In this document: piece after piece, positions 60,218 through 64,000 of the stretch
Numbering within the stretch: position 1 is the stretch's first letter
Layout: every line of letters starts with the position of its first letter
From: Bin5 sp965116395
GTDB lineage: Bacteria; Chloroflexota; Anaerolineae; Caldilineales; Caldilineaceae
DNA length: 64,000 nt
Direction: 5' to 3'
Assembly (NCBI GenBank): GCA_965116395.1
Contig: OZ220684.1
Span: 5,022,001-5,086,000, forward strand
The notes under the pieces: model-generated
Database searches by the model: none
Told to the model about the DNA's origin: nothing
The model's input: the letters and a program-made list of their open reading frames with translations, nothing else
Made by a program: the position numbers and the translations under genes

Positions 60218-61372
60218 CTATTGTGCGAGCTCTGAATTCAATCGCAGAAGCTTGCTGAACTGGCAATCGTAAGACGCGGCAACAACAGGCCAGCTATACC
60301 CCTCCTGAACGGCGCGGCGAAGTGAAGGCGGCGCCCGACGTGGCATGGTAAGTCGGGCGACGGCTTTGACGTACAGATCATCTTCGTTTTCGTACAGGCA
60401 GGCCGCATGCAAGTCGGGGGGTACCAGTTCCGGATAGCTGAGGCGATTCGGCAGCAGCGGAAAGGCCCCGGCCTGAACCGCTTCCAAAATGCTGATTCCG
60501 AAGAATTCGTGGTCGGCTGTGCTGACCACGAGGTCGGCCTCTCGCAGCAGCGCCAGGTAGTCGCTCCTCGATGGCAGAAAACCCCAGTGTTCGATACGAT
60601 GTGCCAGCCTCGTTTTGGCTTCCTCAAATTCTACGGGCACTTTGCGAAAGTTTTCCCCTGCCAGGGCCAACCGAAAACTGTGTCCTGCTTCTTCCAATCT
60701 GTAGAGCAGTTGGAAAAAGCGATCCGGTCGCTTGTCGTATTCCCAGCGTTGATTCCAAAGGATCAGAGGCGGGCGCGACGAGACTTGGCGGCGGCTCTCA
60801 GCTTGCGGGTCGATACCCACCGGCATGACGTGAGAACGCGCCTCCACTTCCTCGATCTTTTCCAGGTGGTTATAGTCCGGAAAGTGCTTTAGCAGATTTG
60901 GCAGTTCATCAAACCAACTCCGCCGGTGAAATTCGGTATTGAACACGACCATGTCTGCACACAGCTGGCTCAACCAGTTCACCATGGCATAGGTCAGATC
61001 GGGCTTCTCGCCCGGACGCGAGGGATAGGTCAGCTGGTTTTCGTGCATGTAGAGTACGGTGCGAGTCTGCGCTGGCAGATTCCGCCTCATCAGTGCAAAC
61101 CAAGCGGGCAGATTTGTCATGTCTGTTGCCAGGATCAGGTCGGGCGGATGCGTCTCGCAGAGTTTCTCGGTTTGTGCTGCGAGTTCGACGGCAGCCCCTT
61201 GCATGCGCCATTTCCAGAAGCGGCCGGCCAGTGTGAAGAGTTGGACGTCATGCCTGCTGTGGCCCTTGTAACCTTCGGCCCAGGCTTTATGGCTTCCGGT
61301 GTGGTAGGGAGAGAGTAGCCAGACCGCCAGGGGAGTCGAGTGGTCGTTTCTTGTCATATTTCTGCAGTCCAT
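60218..61372 (-). CDS. DUF3524 glycosyltransferase, tRNA-queuosine mannosyltransferase-like
   Basis: 384 residues. The N-terminal DUF3524 signature LSPYHTGSHKAWAEGY followed by HDVQLFTLAGRFWKWRMQG (about 20-56), and the C-terminal GT-B half with ILWNQRWEYDKRPDRFF and STADHEFFGISILEAVQAG, match the GTDC1 family. Human GTDC1 (QTMAN) mannosylates queuosine at position 34 of tRNA-Asp. By homology this protein may glycosylate queuosine or a related tRNA base; it could also be a different small-molecule glycosyltransferase. No queuosine-synthesis genes are in the window. Confidence 0.8.
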   Translation of the reverse strand: MDCRNMTRNDHSTPLAVWLLSPYHTGSHKAWAEGYKGHSRHDVQLFTLAGRFWKWRMQGAAVELAAQTEKLCETHPPDLILATDMTNLPAWFALMRRNLPAQTRTVLYMHENQLTYPSRPGEKPDLTYAMVNWLSQLCADMVVFNTEFHRRSWFDELPNLLKHFPDYNHLEKIEEVEARSHVMPVGIDPQAESRRQVSSRPPLILWNQRWEYDKRPDRFFQLLYRLEEAGHSFRLALAGENFRKVPVEFEEAKTRLAHRIEHWGFLPSRSDYLALLREADLVVSTADHEFFGISILEAVQAGAFPLLPNRLSYPELVPPDLHAACLYENEDDLYVKAVARLTMPRRAPPSLRRAVQEGYSWPVVAASYDCQFSKLLRLNSELAQ

Positions 61373-62110
61373 CTGCCCTGTAAGGCACTGTTTTTCCTGC
61401 CCACGATGTCATTAGCGTCTGGAAACAGAACTTGCTTACAGATCGGCATCCAGTCTGCGAGGTGATTGGTCACTTATAGTCCCTTCGCTACTGTGTGTGA
61501 GGAAGCCGGTTTATTCTTTCAATCCTCACTACAATTGACCCAGTTTGCGTTCCAAGGCCTGTCTGCGCGCTATGCGCGGGCACGGCATGAAGACGAGTGA
61601 CCATCTGGGTGGTCCGGAATGCGTCCCTCGCCTGCGCGGGGGATACCCCTCGCGACGCAATCTCAAGCACTGCGCCCCAGCCGATCGTAAGTGTAGTTAT
61701 TACGCAGCTGTCTCATGTGTGAGAGTATCCAGTTAAGTAAGATACGTAGCGAAGACGCAAGGTTTGTCCAGAAATACAGGGGATGGTCAATTAAGATACT
61801 TCGTATGGCATCAATGTCAAAAGAGCTGCGCGGCGGAGCACGTGCATCCTGAAATGGTCACATATTCGTCATGCGGCGAATGACCGAAAAGATGAGGCAA
61901 CAGAGGCTTCATCACATGATCCAGGTGGGGAGAATGTGACGAGATTTGGAGCGTCTTTGCGGGTTGAGCGATGTGGGAGATGGGGAAAACCGTGGCTCTA
62001 ACACACAGTATTCCATCTTATGCGTGATATACATGTGACGGCGGTAGTTGCTGACATCTGTGGAGTGGAAATTTGGGTTGAGATTTAAGTTTTCAAGTGG
62101 GTATTAAGAA

Positions 62111-62396
62111 CGCAACTGGTGTACAGACGCCGTCGTGCTGGCAAGCCGGCACGCTGAGATGAAGGCGCCCGGTTGGTGAGGCATGGTTTTGGAGGGGGGC
62201 GTTGCGGGGGCGCAGCCCCTGCACAAGGGAGGCCGCTTGCGGCCGACCGCCCATATACAAATAGGGGGACAGCCCCTGGCGGCGACCGCAGGCGATTTGC
62301 GGAGAAAAGTGGTTAGCGGAAAGTGACCCGAGACCCTCCAAGTGCCAGGAGGAGGCTGCTCTGCTTGGCCGCGAATTGACGATGCGTTCGTAGTTA
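62111..62396 (+). repeat. Dispersed hairpin repeat, copy 4
   Basis: Closest to copy 3 (41827-42208) and identical to it over the hairpin core. Hairpin A is at about 62206-62219 and hairpin B, GGCCGC-TT-GCGGCC, at 62231-62244. It lacks the 85-nt insertion of copy 3. It lies between divergent genes in the same orientation as the other three copies. Confidence 0.85.
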
Positions 62397-62589
62397 GAAC
62401 GATTCAGAAGGAGTTTCACTCCGACTTAGACCGGATCAGACCGACTCAGACTGCGTCTTGCCCTTGGCAGATGCGTCGAATCAGAAGAAGCTTAAGATGC
62501 TCTGCCTGTATCGGGAAGGGTACACATTTTGGGGCTATTTTGGCATCGGTTTTTGTTGCCAATGCCATGCCTTTGAAAGTTTCATCACT

Positions 62590-62617
62590 TTGTGCCATAT
62601 TATGGCTATGCTATAAT
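62590..62617 (+). promoter_or_regulatory. Promoter for the bifunctional nuclease gene
   Basis: TTGTGC (62590-62595), 16-nt spacer, TATAAT (62612-62617), with TG one base upstream of the -10 (extended -10). It gives a leader of about 100 nt before the ATG at 62722. Confidence 0.65.
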
Positions 62618-62721
62618 CCAACTTGCCTCGGCCAAACCTGGCTACTACTGCAGGTCGGCCTCAGCAACTCCGTGTGTGATACCGTAGAGCAGTCTCGGCA
62701 TATCGAGTACAGGAGCATGGG

Positions 62722-63240
62722 ATGATAGAGGTTGTCATCGATAGCGTGCGCGTAAGCCTGATGTCCCAACACCGGATAGTAGTCCTGCGCGAGGAGAGCG
62801 GCGAAAGGTATCTGCCCATCTGGATCGGCCCGTTTGAAGCCGACGCCATTACGATACAGTTGCAGGGCATCGAAGTCGTCAGACCAATGACTCACGATCT
62901 GCTGCGCCAGTTTGCGGAATCCCTTGATGGTGAGATTACGCATGTAGTGATAAGCGATCTGCAAAACGAGACATTTTTTGCTGAAATAGTGCTGGAAGCT
63001 AATGGTGAAACACTGGAAATCGACAGCCGGCCCAGCGATGCCGTCGCCCTGGCAGTGCGGGTTGATGTTCCGATTTACGTTGCCGACGAAGTGATGGAAA
63101 AGGCCGGCATGGAGCCTGAAGAGGAGTTGGGCGTTATCAGCCAGGGAAGTGACGGCGTGGAAGAGGAAGTCGGTGAAACCAGTGATGAAGACCTGGATGT
63201 TTTCCGCGACTTTATAGAAGGACTCGACATCGACAATTAA
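62722..63240 (+). CDS. Bifunctional nuclease family protein (DUF151)
   Basis: 172 residues; AGGAG 6 nt before the ATG. The BFN domain spans about 1-135: LREESGERYLPIWIGPFEADAI, RPMTHDLLRQF and EIDSRPSDAVALAVR are its hallmarks. An acidic tail follows. Plant homologues have DNase and RNase activity; bacterial roles are unclear. It is followed by dnaB on the same strand. Confidence 0.92.
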   Translation: MIEVVIDSVRVSLMSQHRIVVLREESGERYLPIWIGPFEADAITIQLQGIEVVRPMTHDLLRQFAESLDGEITHVVISDLQNETFFAEIVLEANGETLEIDSRPSDAVALAVRVDVPIYVADEVMEKAGMEPEEELGVISQGSDGVEEEVGETSDEDLDVFRDFIEGLDIDN

Positions 63241-63502
63241 GGGAGCAAGGGTAGAGGTCTTCGCCGGCCGGTGAGTAGGGCAAACGGCGGGCGGAAACGG
63301 GGGCTGCGCAAACGCAACAGAGCGAAGTAAGACGGCGGCGGGGTCGCATCCAAGCGGTTCTCGCCGTTTTTGCACTCTTGATACTCCATACTCCTGGCAA
63401 TCTGTTTAGTTTAGTGCGTTCCGTTTTTGATTCATGCTAACAGGTGCAAATTCCGATCAGAATTTCCAAATTCACGGGTACATTTCTCCTACACAGAGTA
63501 CT

Positions 63503-64000
63503 ATGAGCGAAACGATTGAAGCCACAGTAAAGACGACACCAGCGAATGTAGAAGCTGAGCAGGCGGTGCTCGGTTCTCTTCTGATCGATCCCGATGCAAT
63601 AATTAAAGTGGCGAGCACTCTGCGCGATGCCGACTTCTATCGCGAGCCGCACCAATGGATTTACAGGGCGCTGATTTCGCTGCACGAGCGCCGTGAACCG
63701 GCCGATTTTGTTACTTTGGTCGACGAACTTGAGCGCAATGAACAGCTGGAGGATATCGGTGGTCCGGCTTATATCACTCAGCTGATCAACAGCACCCCTA
63801 CCGCGATTTATGTGGATCACTACGCCCGCATTGTTGAGCGAACAGCCACTCTGAGACGGCTGATCGGCGCGGCCAACCAGATCGCCGAACTTGCCTATGA
63901 CGAGAGTCACGATGTGGATGAAGTTGTCGACAGGGCAGAGGGGATTATCTTCGGCGTCAGTGAGAGTCGTATCCATCGCGACTTAACGCCTGTTGCAAGG
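63503..64000 (+). CDS. dnaB: Replicative DNA helicase DnaB, 5' part
   Basis: 166 codons are visible and the frame is still open at the right edge. The sequence begins MSETIEATVKTTPANVEAEQ and contains AVLGSLLIDPDAI and the primase-interacting N-terminal domain (RNEQLEDIGGPAYITQLI), followed by the start of the linker. The ATG at 63503 is preferred because it fits the usual family length; an in-frame ATG at 63434 would add 23 residues. Neither has a strong ribosome-binding site. The ATPase domain is beyond the window. Confidence 0.92.
   Translation, partial: MSETIEATVKTTPANVEAEQAVLGSLLIDPDAIIKVASTLRDADFYREPHQWIYRALISLHERREPADFVTLVDELERNEQLEDIGGPAYITQLINSTPTAIYVDHYARIVERTATLRRLIGAANQIAELAYDESHDVDEVVDRAEGIIFGVSESRIHRDLTPVAR

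Larger units (their letters stand above)
61373..62721. other. Long intergenic region containing repeat copy 4 and a promoter
   Basis: About 1.35 kb without a supported gene. 61373-62110 is moderately A+T-richer than its flanks; translated fragments (for example around 61850-61980) give no recognised domain, and a decayed gene cannot be excluded. 62111-62396 is repeat copy 4; 62590-62617 is a promoter for the downstream gene (separate entries). Confidence 0.5.

Noticed and set aside
63437..63976. Minus-strand reading frame of 179 codons at the right edge
   Set aside because: It is antisense to the clear N-terminal part of dnaB.

Overview
The window is a gene-dense, roughly 55-58% G+C bacterial chromosome segment with about 50 protein genes, one tRNA gene, and cell-envelope, catabolic and housekeeping genes mixed together. 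The gene set suggests a Chloroflexota bacterium, perhaps of the Caldilineae/Anaerolineae type: arylsulfatases, an UxaA-family protein, a DUF2203 protein, a zinc-ribbon plus cold-shock fusion, a bifunctional-nuclease (DUF151) gene, many lipobox proteins and an F420-type PPOX protein. This placement is inferred from gene content alone; no 16S rRNA gene is present.

Layout. 1-5.5 kb: the 3' end of a GT39-like glycosyltransferase, a second GT-C glycosyltransferase, an ADP-ribosylglycohydrolase-fold protein and two small envelope proteins. 5.6-10.1 kb: a MacAB-like operon on the minus strand (lipoprotein, membrane-fusion protein, ABC ATPase, FtsX-type permease, helix-hairpin-helix lipoprotein). 10.8-15.8 kb: an APH-fold kinase, a frameshifted secreted FN3 protein with acidic DNDG repeats, and a BaeS/OmpR-type two-component system. 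16.4-20.8 kb (plus strand): DinB-like protein, PcaF-like thiolase, fused CoA-transferase, a lipobox intradiol dioxygenase and a PPOX protein, which look like an aromatic-degradation operon. 20.9-31.6 kb: two arylsulfatases, L19, a MetE-type protein, a SIS protein, an internally duplicated UxaA-like protein, an HD hydrolase, a GT4 glycosyltransferase and a PchB-like protein. 32-36.4 kb: M20 dipeptidase, YuiD-like protein, XseB, a receiver-DUF309 protein and three small proteins. 36.6-41.6 kb: an Fe-S-flavoured minus-strand group (radical SAM, rhodanese, DUF2203, A-type carrier, MoaA, SufR-like regulator). 42.7-48.4 kb: a secreted Ig-like protein, a sugar ABC importer without its own ATPase, and a zinc alcohol dehydrogenase. 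48.4-59.4 kb: a DinG-type helicase, a LysM/fasciclin protein and two class A penicillin-binding proteins that both carry lipoboxes. 59.6-64 kb: tRNA-Cys, a zinc-ribbon cold-shock protein, a DUF3524 (queuosine-tRNA mannosyltransferase-like) gene, a bifunctional nuclease and the 5' end of dnaB.

The least explained signal is a dispersed intergenic repeat present four times (about 1224-1484, 31713-31989, 41827-42208, 62111-62396), always in the same orientation. Its core has two hairpins, and the second hairpin shows compensatory base-pair changes between copies. One copy also carries a perfect 7-nt-period G-tract array, and another a 17-bp triple repeat inserted relative to its sister copy.
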